DNA from: Calycina herbarum
Taxonomy: Eukaryota > Ascomycota > Leotiomycetes > Helotiales > Pezizellaceae
Length of the DNA: 64,000 nt
Direction: 5' to 3'
Assembly (NCBI GenBank): GCA_001414485.1
Contig: LLEY01000136.1
Span: forward strand, 1-64,000
Numbering within the stretch: position 1 is the first letter of the stretch; each line of letters opens with the position of its first letter. A program made the translations under genes and the position numbers. A model generated the notes under the pieces. It had not been told where the DNA came from, ran no database searches, and saw only the letters and a program-made list of their open reading frames with translations. This document shows, in pieces, positions 21,083-34,295 of the stretch.

Positions 21083-21885
21083 TGCACACCAAACTTGAAA
21101 ATCCCTCGAGGCATATCCACCTAAATTCTCGTGGCTTTTCTACATGTTCCTACGTCATGATCGTGGCTCGACTTCCCTTAACCAACAAGATCAGATTACT
21201 TCAGTCTGATACCACATGTTGATTGGGCAATTGAAATGTCATCACAGGCTCCATACAGGAGTGTACACAACGAGTTCTTTCAAGGATTGGAGGAGGGGCT
21301 AGTGGCGTCCACCTCCCATCGCCGTTTCATAATGATAAACCAGAAATTCAACTTGAAATATGGGTATCTTTGTATGGTTGAACAATGATGGTGTCCACTT
21401 CTTCGGTGGCGACATCCTCAATGGCCCCTCCAAAATTGGCAATATCTCTAGGGGAACGCGAGCTATCTACTGAATAGTATATCTACGACTCTCTTAACAA
21501 AAGTAAAGCTCTATTTAGGCTTTCTCTTTTAGAAGATTCGCTTATTATATTAAGGCAAGGAGAAGGCCTAGACTATAACTTGTTCTATTTACGTAACAGC
21601 AGGGACTATATTTAAATTTATACATTAGAATACCAGCTTAAAAGTAGAGCCATAGGAGGAGCGGGGATATCTATCCTTCGTCCGTTGTGTAGCTGTGATT
21701 TGTATAATGCAACATCGGGGACTTTGAATATCAGCAAGCTTCCTTCAATCGCTGAGAAGACTTTTACTACCAAGGTTTTCTGTCCGCAGACCACACTTGA
21801 AAATCCCTCGAGATATACAAGTCTAATCCCTCACGACTCTTTCTCATAAACCTTTCCCGCGTCATTTCCATTGTGCTCCTAACTG
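21083..21885. repeat. Diverged direct repeat, two copies ~700 bp apart
   Basis: Copies at about 21083-21180 and 21783-21885 share ACTTGAAAATCCCTCGAG exactly, and align beyond it through CTAA(A/T)..CTC(G/A)(T/C)G(G/A)CT and a later CGTCAT. Many differences are transitions. A shorter third relative with CCACACTTGAAAACC sits at about 20828-20845. Confidence 0.55.
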
Positions 21886-23953
21886 CTGAAAAGGTCCCTG
21901 TACTTTTGTGATTTGAAAAGAAGGTGCTTAGGAAAGTTGGAGAAGAATAACCTCGGTTTAAGGTAAGGGGGGACGAAGCGAGTAATAAATAGAACGAAGA
22001 AGAGAAGCGAGAAAATAAGCTTTTAAGGGAAAGAGCCTAGAGGTCATGAAATGACAAGAGACCGACAGGTCTCAAGAGGTAATCGTAGAAGACTTTCATA
22101 GCTCTTTCCTCAAAATATCACCATCCCTCCTTCCTTATTCTATAGATGCTAATCTATGGATGTTCATGTTTTTCCCCTTTTATCCCCCTCCAACTCCCTT
22201 CAACACCTTTACAAAGACCCCAAGCATCCCACACCAACTTCACATGCATGAGCCTTCAGTCCCCGTGTGGAAATACGTTAGCTCTCCCAACTTGTAAGTT
22301 TCCTTGATATTGCATTCTCGGTATCTTGACTTCACTCTGACCTTCACGTTTTCACATCTTCACGTCTTCACCATTGTCCAAGTCCACTTCAAACAAGTTG
22401 TCACTCTACTAGAAAGATTCCCTTACAAACTCGCTTACACTATAAGAGCCTCGGCAAACCAATCCTCACTTCCTCAACCCTCGCTGCAATTCTCCTCTCC
22501 TTCCTTCTAGTTGCGCTTACTTACCTAGGTCACCTTCCAGATAGGAAACACCAACCTCGAGTTTTATGCCTTGCCCGTACTCTTTTCGGAAGTTTTAGCT
22601 CTCACCTGTATCTTAGTTATATCTTGGGATATTCCCGTGTTTTCGATTTTACCCATGGAGGAGGAGGAGGTAGACGTCTTAAAACGCTTAAAGATCTTCT
22701 CAAGGCCTTCCTACTCTTGCTTTTTTATATATACTACTCTTGGCGCGATTGTTGAGGGGATGGATGGAACAATGCATGATGTTTGGAACAGTCTCGTTTA
22801 GGATGACAATTACAATACACGCGTCCGTCCCATCTACCACAAACCTCTTTTCCACATACCCCCAATCTTAGAATGAATCCCAAAGCTCATAGCAAAAACC
22901 CCCGATTCTCCTACTATCCCCAACCCCCCGAAAACCTCACCTCGTGAAAGAGGACCAAATTCGTAAAAAAGAACGGAGAGTACAGCAATGAGTGTGACGA
23001 CTAACAACTTGAATACTTCATTAGTACTAAATAAAACCACCTAATTTCAAGAGGTGCGACTGACCTCACAATAACCCCAAAACCAGGGAAGAAATTTCCA
23101 CAGAATACTCTTCGTCCACGCTAATTCAGATGTAAGTAAGTTCCCTATTTACACATAAGGGGTTAATAAAAAAAAAGAGAGAAAAGGAGAAAGGAAATAC
23201 AGCCCTCAAAACCCTCCCACGTCTTCGCTCTTTCCCTGGATTCCTGAATGGTCTATCTCTCCCCGCCCGCCCATACACGCGAGCAGATAGTTTAGTCCGC
23301 GTGATAGAGGAGTGTAATTTCAGAGGAATGTATACTGCTGCTGCTTCTTCCACCATCCTCTATCCAAGGTCCGGCTAGTAAAAGAAAAGCTTAGTTGCCA
23401 TCTCTTGCTCAAATTAGTTGGAAGAAAGAGACTTACTCCTTTCTTTAACTATGCCCGGGGGGGTTGGCGTCGTGGCGTTGGTTTCTATATAAAAATAATC
23501 AGGTACCGAACGAGCTACTTAACTCGGAGCTTTTACTTACAAGTTGGTATTGGTATCTCCACATTGTCCCAGAGGGAACGGAAGAATTGGTTTTGATTTT
23601 GATTTTGCTTTTGTTGGAGCTGGAAGTTCTCCTTTGTCCCAGCGCCGTGGAGATATCTTGAACGACCGAGAGAAATAATGCCCCAAACATTCTCGGACAA
23701 TTACAGATATTCGTCCAAGCCCTTTGCATAATCGGGATCTCCTGCACGACACAGCAATGCAACCTCATTACACCTACAAATATAACTGATTGGGCTCACA
23801 TTCCAGTCATCAAAAACAAGATTGGGCCATAGGTGGTAAACATTTTAATTCATCATAGCGATAGACGCTCTATGCTATCTTTGCTTTTGCCCACCCACCC
23901 AAGGACAGTAAAGACATGACGCATAACACTCATTACTCAAGAGCGCAAACCAT

Positions 23954-26906
23954 TCATTCAACCTCGGCCTCAACCTCAGGTTCGGCTTCGGCCTCGGGTT
24001 CTGCTTCCTCACCACCATTCACATCTATAAGGTTGACGCCTCCCTCACTCTCTAATCGAAGCCATTCCTCCCATTCGGGGAAAAGCTCCTCATCCTCACC
24101 AGGAACACCAACAGTCTTGGCGACACGACCCTTCTTTTCTTTCTCCAAACTCTCTTTCCACGATCCAACGGTCTTGATTGTAAGACTTGGTTTGTAGGTC
24201 TGGGAGAAGAGAACAGCTTCGGCTGAACGACCAGTTCGGGTGAGTAGATCAATACAGCCCTCAACATCACCAAGAAGCCACAAGCATGTGAAGGCAACGT
24301 TGTGAGCCCCAGCCTCTTGTGCTTGTAGGCTCAGAGCTTGGAGACCATCTCTATCCCCGGTCGAGGAGTGGAGGAGAAGCAGGGAGCCAAGATCCTTGGC
24401 ATTAGTAAAACATTCTGCTGCCAACGCGACATCCCATGCAGCGAGCGCAGCATCACCAACTGTCTTCCATTTGTGTTCAGCATTAGCCTCTCTAGCCAGC
24501 TCTAACGCAACCGGTAATTTTCCAAGAGCCAAAGCTAACTCAAATTTGTGCTCTGAATCTGTGGCAACTTCCAGTGCGAGCTCTTTGTGGCCTTGGCCTT
24601 CGAGAAAACGTGCGATTTTGTTGAGTTGGTCGGTAGGAATGGTTGGAAGAAGTTCTTCAGCTGACTCCATATCATCTCGGAGTACCAAAGTTTGATATTC
24701 GACAACAGAAAGTGAGAGTGCAAAGGAAGTGACGTTAACATCCTTGTCGGCGAGGTATATTCTTGAATCGCGCTGGATGTAACCGAGAAGGTACATGGCT
24801 TGGTCGAAGTGTGAGATTGTGTATGTTTGGTCACCGACCAAGTAATTTAGACGATTGGTGCTGTTTGTGTAGATGAAGCAATCGCCAACCCATTCTCCCG
24901 TTCGTACACTACGAGGGTTAGTGGTAATAAAGACAACACCACGAATATACATACCTCTCATTGATATCAGTTACGACATCGAAAGCAGCTTCAACTCCAT
25001 CATCATCAACCTCGCCGTTCTGAACAGCGGCAATATAATTCTCCCGTGAAAATCGAAGAACATAAAAGGTATCTTCGCAAGCAATCGAAACCAATTCGCC
25101 ATTTTCCGACCAATAAACCTAGAGAACATGGGTTAGTAAAGGAGTATCAAGGTTGTAAAATTTATAGACAAACCTCAATAGGGTCAACTTCAATTCTCCG
25201 AATTAGACCACCAGTCTGCCAATCATAGAACCCAATACCACCTTGTCCCTTTACACCCAGCAAGACACCGCCAGTCAACCCCTCGGCCTGGAATCCAACA
25301 TCAAGTCCCCCAGGTTTCTCAATAAAGTTCTTGAAAATCTTGACACTCGTGGCTGATTCACGGATGGCGTAATCATTGCTGTTCTCTTTCGATCCCCACA
25401 CAAAGTCCAAAGCAGAACCAAAAGCCTTATTTCTCCAAGCAAGGGCGGTGTAAATGATAAATTCTCCATCCCCACAAACCGAGACGAATCGACCGTTAGG
25501 AGAGTGGAGGAGGGTCTGGGGGTAAACTTCGCAAGTGCCAAGGTCTTTGGTAGGGAGGGATATTGGGTCGTTGTCCTTCAAGGACGCATCTAGAAAACAT
25601 TAGCCAAGATGTTCCAGGGCATGCGTTGAAACTGTGCGACTTACCACCACCCTTGATGATTGACGATACAACTTCACTATGTCTTGCCCAGATCAATTTT
25701 CCTGAACCATCCATCGAAACGGCTGGCTCTTCGCGACCCATCTTCACAACCACTGCTCCCTCGTCAAAACCAACACCAACGCCCTGCTTGCCCTTCTGGT
25801 AGCTGACACACCAGGCTCTCTCGAGTCCATAGTTCAGCGATTGTTCCAGTCGGTAGGTATTGGCGTGCCATATCTTGACAGTTCCATCCTCGGAACCGGA
25901 AATAATTACTGGCAATTCTGGGTGATAACAGGCGAACGAAACATTACTTGTGTGTCCTTCCAGGGTTGCGATCAAAGATTTTGTGGTATAATCCCAAATC
26001 TTGACAGTCCGGTCGTCTGAGGTTGTGAGGAGGTATGGTTTGTCGGATTGTGGGTAGTAGTCGACGTGATTTACTCCCTTGTGTTCGTGTGCTTCCAGTG
26101 TGAAGTTGGCAGTTGCTGAACCCAAACTCCAAATCTTTACTGTCCTATCCAAGCATGCTGAGGCAAAGGTATTGGTATCCTTGGGGTTGATTGCGAGTCC
26201 CATAACATAATGACTGTGTCCTTCGAAAACCTGCACACATTTCCATCCTTTATCCCAATCCCAAAGTTTTATTGTCATGTCATCGGAGGCTGTAAGAACG
26301 AAGGGTTGTGTAGGATGGACCACGATCGCTCGAATGTAATCTGGGTGGGCTTCGAACGAGGTAATCTTCTCGGAGGTATTGTAGTTGTAAACTCGCAATT
26401 GGAAATCATCAGAACCACAAACAATCCAGTTCTTCCTCGATATGAATCGTCCAGCACGCACAGGGACATCTGTCAATTCGAAGGTCTTTACTATCGCCTA
26501 AAGGACGTCAGTCGGTGGTTGTGAGTTTCCGCAGAAGGCATAAATAAATACCTGGGTCTCATAAGACCATATGTAGACATGGCCTGTATTCAATTAGTAG
26601 TGTACCATAATTATATTCGGCGTCTGACATACCACTGTACAAAGTAGTCAAAATCCATGGCTCCACTGGATGGAAATCGATTCCCTTTACTCTCTCACTC
26701 CGGGCAAACAACTGTCTCTATTTACCGCATAATTATTAGCATCATTGAAAAACAGCAACCGTGGTCTGACAAGCTGGCGCAGCTGTTTGTGTTCTTGCGC
26801 TTCCATGGAGGGGCAGATTTGGCCTTCCAGGATATCCCAAGAGCCCAATCTCGTTGATTTATTTTTGCGAAAGGAACGGCAGACATACCTTTACGTCCAA
26901 ACGCAT
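23954..26906 (-). CDS. SEC27: Coatomer subunit beta' (Sec27)
   Basis: Seven exons on the minus strand: 26906-26889, 26717-26633, 26583-26552, 26497-25645, 25589-25174, 25118-24955, 24908-23954; 840 residues. Exon 1 codes only MRLDVK, and exon 3 is 32 bp. Residues 1-300 form the first seven-blade WD40 propeller ([63 protein letters not shown]). The second propeller follows ([42 protein letters not shown]), then the alpha-solenoid ([25 protein letters not shown]) and an acidic Glu/Ala-rich tail. Every block aligns with human COPB2 in order. Role: B-subcomplex of the COPI coat, which binds dilysine cargo signals for Golgi-to-ER retrieval. The multi-exon 5' end is common for this gene in ascomycetes. 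Confidence 0.96.
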
Positions 26907-27506
26907 ATTGAATCACTATGCTGAGTATGCCCAGGTAATGGGGAGGAAGTAGAAGGTGTGACTATCGAGTGGTTGAAAAGGCCACGGTGGGCGGAGATGT
27001 TCGTCGCAATCGAGGGGGGTTTTCGAAGAAAGAATGGGTAAGAGAGTGGTATTCGGCAAGGAGAGTTCCTCGAGTGCGCTGGGAGTATGCGAAGTTGTGG
27101 GAGGGAGGGGAGAGTCAATGAGTGCAAGGCGTATTTTGATAATCGTGGTCTCTAGGAGCTCGAGGTTCAGGCCCGTGGAGGTTCGCTAATTCCCAATATG
27201 GACTAGGCTAGCTTACAGCGACTTGTCTTCACCGCTCTACAGAGTACAATCAACATCTCACAGAATCTGAAATTAACTACTCGATGAAATTCGATTTATT
27301 TTCACGCCACTGCTTATTATACATCGTGAAGATCGTAAGTCATCGCGCGAATTCTGTTGTTTTTAAATCATCTTGATGCCCAGATCAAGCCCAAATTCCC
27401 ACAGCATGTCAACCCAACAATGCTTCCTGATATATCCAATGAACACGCTCAATGTCAACCCTTTTCGCCTGCAATAATAAAAACACCCACAAAAACAAAT
27501 TCCGCT
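26907..27506. other. Intergenic region
   Basis: 600 bp between the SEC27 start and the 3' end of the mannitol dehydrogenase gene, both on the minus strand. It should hold the SEC27 promoter. No gene or repeat is seen. Confidence 0.6.
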
Positions 27507-28768
27507 CTATGCATCCGCCTGGACCTTCTTAACCACCTCAACCACATGAGGGAAGATTTTGTCCTTCGTCGTCAAGCCACAGACCTTTTCAACCACCTGT
27601 TCGGGTGTGTTACCACTCATGATCTTTGCCAGTTCAGCGCTCTCTTCGTCTCCTTCAACATTCTGGAATCTGAATGCCATCTCGGCTGCATCCAGAAGAG
27701 CCGAAAATTCCTTGCCCTCTTCCGCAAGTTCAGCAGCTGGCGCGATAAATCGCTCCTTGCGGCTGAGTTTGCGGAGTGGTGCTCGACCAACACGCTCAAC
27801 GGCATCCTCAAGATGAGGATTGCCGATACGGGTGATGATCTTGTCAACATAGTCCTTTTGTTCTTGCACTTGAATTCCGTGCTTGCCTACTATCAGAGAA
27901 CTCGTCTCAGCCAAAGCTTTTCGGACCTCGGCGACGATGTTGGCGTCTTGTAAGGCATCATAAACAGTAGTCTTCTGGTGGTAGTATCCGTGGTATGCGG
28001 CGGCAGCGTGGCCAGTGTTGACGGTGAAGAGTTTTCGCTCGATATATGGAAAGAGGTCGTCGACCCATTTGATACCCTCGATTGCTGGTACGTCGTGGTC
28101 GTGGAATGGGGTTCGGTCAACCACCCACTCGTAGAACTTTTCTAATTTGACATCCAAGCCAGCGCTTGGGTCTTGTGCAGGCACGATACGATCGATGGCC
28201 GAGTTGGCATATCGAGCGCGCTCATGGTGGTCATCTAGTCGATCTTGTGGAGTGTTCTTTTCGTGCTTGATGTGTCCTGCGAGGGTGTCGGTTGCACCAA
28301 TGGCATTTTCGCATGCAATGACTGCAAGGGGGGTTGCCTCATTGGGTCTCTTGTCAACTCCTTTGGCAATGACAGGAGCGATGAACTTGAGGATATTTGG
28401 GCCCACGGAGCAAGTGACAATGTCCGCGGTGGTGATCTCGTTGATAACATCTTCCTCGTGCGTCTTGGAATTAATCGCTCGATAATTCGAGATTGTGCTC
28501 TCCGAGTTTCCTTCGGCGCCGACTTGGATGACTTTATAGGACTTGTTGTTTTGTAGTTGTTGGATCAGGCCATCCATGACATCGCAGAAAACGACTTCAT
28601 AACCGGATTTGTGGAGACTGGATTGGTGGTTAGCACATTCCCCGAAAGTTTGGTATTCCCGACCAGTTGGAAGTGCTAGACAGGTTGAAGGCAGAAAGCG
28701 ACGTACAATTCGGCAACGAATCCTCTGCCAATGTTACCGGCACCGAAATGAACTGCCTTTTTCCCCAT
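27507..28768 (-). CDS. Mannitol-1-phosphate 5-dehydrogenase
   Basis: Two exons (28768-28707, 28617-27507), 390 residues, the usual family length. The N-terminal Rossmann motif is complete (GAGNIGRG, residues 9-16). The intron (donor GTACGT, branch CTAAC, acceptor CCAG) lies inside [16 protein letters not shown]. Further signatures are [27 protein letters not shown], the substrate-side [30 protein letters not shown] and [12 protein letters not shown]. The enzyme reversibly reduces fructose-6-phosphate to mannitol-1-phosphate with NADH in the cytosol, the entry to fungal mannitol, a storage and stress polyol. It is a polyol-specific long-chain dehydrogenase. Confidence 0.95.
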
Positions 28769-28978
28769 GCTGGCGTTTGCTTTTGGTGGAAGGTGGAGCT
28801 AGGAGGTAGCAGGGAATGCGGGGTTGCTAAGTATCGAGGAGATGTTGAAGTAGATGTGGGGAAGAGGTTGGTGGTTGACGAAAGGAAAATCAACAGACAA
28901 CAGAGCTGGGAAGGGGAACGGGGAGTAGAATGAGATGAGTGGTAGTTATGTGTGAATCACATCGGGGCTCCTGACCGC

Positions 28979-28987
28979 ATATTTATA
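28979..28987 (-). promoter_or_regulatory. TATA box of the mannitol dehydrogenase gene
   Basis: On the minus strand this reads TATAAATAT, about 210 bp upstream of the start codon. A strong TATA box fits a stress- and carbon-regulated gene. Confidence 0.5.
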
Positions 28988-29551
28988 CTCAGACACGAAG
29001 CAAGAGGGGGGGGGTCGGGTGTGTAGCGAAGAGGCGCAACGCAAGTGAATTGGATTGGAGGGGGGAAGAGCTGACTTGTGCAACAACGACTAGCCTGCCA
29101 TGGAAAGAGACAGAGGAAGTCCGACGACGAGGACCGTATTGCCTCATAGCTGAAGAAAGTAGGAAAATGATTGGCTGGAGACTTCGCAACAGGGGCTCAG
29201 CATGATGCGGTCACATCTTGTTAATGCTACAACTGTGCCATGACGCAAGTGTTTCCGGTGGTGAATAGACCAGCCACCAAATCATTTACGGAGTACATCG
29301 CATTTTGCTCCTAGAACTTACTAGAACTAGTACTTGCTGCCAAGAGTACGGACCAAGGGGACTAGCCTGGAATGCGGGAAAATGTAGGTAGGGTAGTGGG
29401 GGAAATGGGCTGACAAAAAAAAGAATCAAGATTGACGCTTTAATTTGCAGCGCGAAACGTAACGAAAGAGCAATGATATGTACGCCCTCTGATTTGACGC
29501 CCAAACAAGCCGGCTGGATTGGGCGTTGGGAGAGGCATTTTCCTATTTATC

Positions 29552-29574
29552 CCCTGCCCTGCCCTGCCCTGCCC
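29552..29574. repeat. (CCCTG)4 microsatellite
   Basis: Four CCCTG units with a trailing CCC, in intergenic DNA. Confidence 0.75.
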
Positions 29575-31577
29575 CCTCGGTCCTATTCATCCGATTTGAA
29601 AATACTTTCATCCAGGTCCAGGTCCCCCTCACTTCCCTTTCTGCACCGCACTCCGTCTGCTCCAGACCCCGCCAAAGCCACGGTGCGCATAGCGGTCCAT
29701 GCGAGGCCAACCCGCCAGGTTGGCTCAACTCTCATCCCCTTTCTCCCCGCTTACTCCATACATAGCAACTGTTTTCTGGCTGTGTGTTTGGTCTATCATA
29801 CCGTCAAAAGAAGCTATTCCGAAATCCTCTTTTGTGGTGAGAAATTAATATCCTAGAACCATTTCAAGAGCGGCCTTTCTTCACAATCTCGCCGAGTTAT
29901 CACCCCCAAACATCCGGCGCAGATTCTTCCTTGCAGGACTGGTTAATCATCAGCCTTTCTTTGCCTCTATCGTGATCCACCCCGTACGGAAGCACAAGCA
30001 TGTGTAAATGGATGAGTCTCGTCCATGTCCCACGACACAGCCTCCTCGTTGCCAATGATACGATGGCCTCAAAAGTCGCGATTGCTGCGTGCCATGCCAT
30101 CGAATCCCACTCCAGTCACGGAATCAATATTGAAAGTCTCCGGAGGCACGACCCATCCCACTTCAGCGACCGTTATCACAACCGTCCATGTCTCGAGAGA
30201 TAGTGAGGTTACTTGGTGCTTGCAGCCATTTAATTAGCGCTGGTTATCCATCACTGAGTGCTGGTGGAGTCGACAGCCATCCACAAGGTACGCAAAACAA
30301 ATATGTATTTTTACTTACTGGTAAGATCTTACAGATTCTTCATGAAGCCTCGCAACAACAGAAAACCTCATTCAGGTTTGCCGTACATGTCACCATTCGC
30401 AAGTTCTCTTTTCTCCATTCCACATCGGTCCGCCCATTCCGCCATGTGTAGAGTGACTTGCATCGATCGATGCGCTGCACCTCGAAAAACAAACACAGAA
30501 AATGTGACAGCAATCACGATTGGAACTGGAACATTTCCCCCCAACCTGCGAAACACGCACGCTGTTCAACGCAAGCATCCGTACGGACCGAGGGAACCTA
30601 CATTTTCCCATGCCTCACATTTCTTCCATCGTGAGGTTGGAGTGGAGCATCAACCGTCGGGCACTAAATTTTTTCCGGCATGACCCGATAACCATTTATT
30701 TCCTTTCGACCTAGAAACATCTCGACTCGCGTACTTCCAAACTTGGTCTCGTGAGGTCTTGATGGCTCGCCGTCTACTTACTCTTTCTGAGGTATATACT
30801 ACTACTGATGTATAATGAGGTCAACTTTCTACGGAGGTGTGTCCGCTACCAAGCCGCTACCAAGCTACTCGGTCAATGGCGCATTTCAATATATCACGTG
30901 TCGCTGCTGGGGTCACGCGATTGTCTACTCGTTGGAGCTTCTATTCTGGAGGTCACTAGTGTTATGCTCAGAATGGAATCTCTTTTGAAAAGACCCAAGC
31001 GTCCGGGATCTTGAAGTTTTCCACATTAATTCCAATTATTTCAATCTCGCCGCAAAGTCTTATTTTTTGAACAGCAACTCAAGTGGTTTGCCGCGGAAAA
31101 TTAATTAATTACACGAGAAGCGCCATATCTGTCATGGAGAAAGAAAGCCCATATCGCAAAGAAGATTTTGCAGATCTAGCACTCAAAAGATGATGATGTC
31201 GACTCAAAGTTGTGTTGACTTCGAAGCCCTCATTCCTACACGACCGAGACGAGATTTTCCTGGAAGCCTTCTAATTTATTCTGTATTGTGTGCCATTCTC
31301 GTTTTTTCTTTACCCTCAGTGAGGCCTTCAACTGGGGTTCTCTAGTTCTGTGAACTAATTTTCCTCTTGCTCTCAACTCTTTTTTCCCAAGTTGAAAACG
31401 TTTCAATTATTATAATGATTCCTCAAGAGATTGCCTAACAACTCAACCCCCAAAAACCCCTCCACTTAAAAGGACTCCGGGCCCCTAAAAGAAGAACATA
31501 AAAAGAAGTCTTGAAAAGACCAAAGAGCAAGACCAAACACACTAACCAAACTAAAAACCACCGCCCCCACTTCACAA

Positions 31578-32060
31578 CTACCCATACCTATCTCTCCTTT
31601 CCACCCAATCTCTTTTATTGATCGAGCCTTCTGGGTTCGTGTTGAAGGGGGTGTCGACTGGTTTGAGCACCCAGAACCACTCGGAAGTACTTTGGGAGTT
31701 CTCGGTGCGGCTGGGATTCGTGGCGGAGCGAGACCGGGGAAAGGGATAATGGATTCGTTGGGTTAGGGCTGCTGTTGTAGTAGGACATGCTTTTATGTAC
31801 AAGTTAGTCCCTAATAAACGGAGACTGTGGGGAGTGTTGGAAAGGATCTTTGATAATTAAAGAGGAATAGTAACATACCCCTGCGACAGGGACGGTCTCT
31901 CGGGATTTTGGCACGTTGAGTCGGTAAGGGAAGTTTGGATCGAAGAAGAGGAAAGAGGAGGCTGGATTTGATTGGGAGCTTATGAGGCTATCGCGGGTTG
32001 ATGCGTTTGCAGAGTTGAGCGTTGTTGATGGGCGAGAAAGAAAAAGAGAAAGAAGAGGAA
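31578..32060 (-). pseudogene. Small gene or gene relic, partner of the 2.6-kb sequence
   Basis: On the minus strand two coding-like pieces flank a convincing intron (donor GTATGTTAC, branch GACTAAC, about 31800-31890). The upstream piece (about 32060-31891) reads SLISSQSNPASSF, then FDPNFPYRLNVPKSRE and TVPVAG. The downstream piece (31802-31578) ends SEWFWVLKPVDTPFNTNPEG, SINKRDWVERRDRYG and a stop. The phases do not fit by one base with any acceptor I can find, and no clear start codon is visible. It is therefore either a frameshifted relic or a gene whose structure I cannot solve. The product is not recognised. Confidence 0.4.
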
Positions 32061-33109
32061 GAAGAAGAAGAGGACACGAGGCTCTACCACATGCTATTCA
32101 TCGCTTACCACGCTAATGGTTACGATGGCCGGAGCACACGGAGAAGAGCTCTGAGAATGTGGATGTTGTTTCGATGACTGAAAAATACCTAGAGAACGGA
32201 TTCGATGGGATGGAGTTTAGAAGCGAGAAAGTGCGAAAGGGAGCGGTAGGTAGAGTGCCTGCGAGACTCCGAGTCGTACCTTCCCGTTTTTCTAACCCGC
32301 TTAGAAGAATTTCTAGACTCTCCTCGCTATTGATAAAAATGCGGCCAGGAAGGAGGGAGGGTTAACTGACTATCAGGGGCACATACATGGCTTGTGTTTG
32401 TTGTATTTGTGTCCACAACTTCGTGAAACTCCCCTCGCGCTTTTCTTCTTGGGTTTAACTTCTTCTTCCGGCTGCTTCTGGTCCTTTTAGGCGGGATGCC
32501 TTGCACACGCTATTGAGTGACTATTACTTTCCCAATTTCGGCTCTGTGGCTTGGAAAGGGGGTTTGTTTACTTGTGAACAGGGGCAAATAGCCGAAGCTT
32601 GAAGTTTTCGATTATAAACTTAGGATCTTGGACGGGACGGGGGGGCAGTGAGGTGGTGGGGTTGAGGTTGAGGTTGGGGGTGGAAGGTGGAAGAGGTTTC
32701 TGTAGTTGTAAAATGAAGCTATTCGTACTTTCCAAACCATCATCCGACGACGTGAAGTTGAATTTCGATAAGTGTGACTTGGCTTTGTGATGTTGGTCAA
32801 GGGTCAAAAGAAAGTATCTATGGAAGTGTGAGCAAGAGGAAGGAAAGAGCGACTGCCCAGTCCTGCGTGTGGAAGAATAGGAAGGTGGAGGGTAGACTTA
32901 CCTCGTCCTGCCCAGGTCAGTTGTATGGATCTTCGGAATGACACAACGAAACAATCGGCTGCCTGCCTGCCTCTTCTTCTACTGCTTTAGCAGCCAACTG
33001 AAGATGGAATCTGATATCTTCCTCTTCCTCCATGTCTCTTCCCCTCGCCTAGCCCCAAATCCGAAATCTCCAAGCTGGCAAGTCACCCTCAATTCTCAAT
33101 CTCTGGACG

Positions 33110-33828
33110 ATGGCTAATCATGCGAGCAAAAAATCTTCGCCAGCCAAAGCAAATGACTTGCTTAGCAAAATCGACTACGACTTTGGCCTCTTTGAATGCG
33201 ACTTCGACTCGATAACTAATCCTACCCCACACAGCATCAATGCAGTCAGCAATGATATAGATGGAAGTTTTAGCCCTTCTACGTACGAGCGTCGATTACA
33301 ACGGCAAAGCTCGGTGTTCCTTCTTGTAATAATGCTTTGTGGAGAGGTCACAGTAGAGGGCGTCTCCTCCACAGAAACAGTCATTCATATATATATATAT
33401 ATATATATAACTATGACAACAACGTCGTTGCCGGAGTTGATCGTCCTTCAAAGGAGGCAAAGGCTAAGATGTATAAGCAAGGCCGCTTCCCAGGAAATGC
33501 TCGCACAAACTGAATCCTGACTTGGGTAGGTTTCTTCTATCTCTTCGTGGATCTATGAGAAAAGCTATGCTAAAGCCACAGGTTCAGATGGATTGGCTCA
33601 TCACTCTGGGCGCGACCAATCGCGAAAGGGAGAGAGTCCCGAGACTTGGAAGCGATCAAAGGGCTTGAAACACCCTTTCAACCCAAAGAATATATTGGAG
33701 TTGTTCAGGGGCCTTCGAAAGAAAAACGAGAAGAGCCAAGGAGTTCGAAACGACGGAGGAGAAGAAGATGGAGACGAAGAAGGGATCACCTAAGAAGTAC
33801 TCGTAGCGCACCTCGCAGTGGACATTAA
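33110..33828 (+). pseudogene. Possible small multi-exon gene or relic interrupted by an (AT)n tract
   Basis: The ATG at 33110 opens MANHASKKSSPAKANDLLSK, then IDYDFGLFECDFDSI and a Ser/Asn-rich stretch to about 33290. A different frame then reads ITTAKLGVPSCNNALWRGHS, crosses the AT repeat as Tyr/Ile, and ends NVVAGVDRPSKEAKAKMYKQ, GRFPGNARTN, stop at 33511-33513. The last part looks coding. A good intron (donor GTAGGT near 33528, branch GCTAAA, acceptor CACAG near 33583) follows, then a basic Arg/Lys-rich frame to 33828. I could not join the pieces. Product unknown. Confidence 0.3.
33387..33409. repeat. (AT)n microsatellite
   Basis: A 23-base uninterrupted AT run inside the coding-like region at 33.1-33.5 kb. 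Confidence 0.85.
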
Positions 33829-34295
33829 ATAGTTTGGGACAAAATTGTTCCAACTGTTAATTCAAATAAATTATCCTAAATACTTAGCACAATTTAAAAT
33901 TGGTTAGAACAATTGATGGCTAGGTAGGCGAGCGACCTCAAAAAGTTGTCCTAGGCTGTTTCAGCTCCCCTGTATCAAGCTTGCTCCAGTGAACGTACCC
34001 CCACAAACTTGTACCTAATTAGGTACCTATCTACCCCGCCATTTGCTCCCAGTGGGGGTTGACTGACTACCAACAACCTGTCACAGCTTCATCTGAAGTA
34101 CGAGTAGCACTTTCACCATTTGCAATTTCGCGCATTACTGCTGCTTGTATCAAAGGCTACGTCAGGAATTTGGTGGCCTGAGAAATTGGGCAAGTGAAGG
34201 GTCGGAACACAACGGGAAGGACAACACAAAGGGATGGCTGGGCAAACCTCGCAGTCGAACGATCCAACATACCAAACCAACGAATACTATTTACA

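Larger units (their letters stand above)
19736..23953. other. 4.2-kb gene-free region with a TIR element and repeats
   Basis: No supported gene. It contains a TIR element at 19994-20564, (TG)n/(AG)n microsatellites, a diverged direct repeat about 700 bp apart (about 21083-21180 and 21783-21885), and an AT-rich stretch at 21480-21660 that looks like decayed transposon sequence. From about 22.1 to 23.9 kb I see only pyrimidine-rich or low-complexity DNA downstream of SEC27. Confidence 0.6.
28769..34295. other. 5.5-kb gene-poor region with small gene relics
   Basis: No intact conserved gene is supported. Contents: a (CCCTG)n microsatellite at 29552-29574, featureless pyrimidine-rich DNA at about 29.6-31.5 kb, a small gene or relic at 31578-32060, another at 33110-33828, and dispersed-repeat words at 33838-33960. 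Confidence 0.55.
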
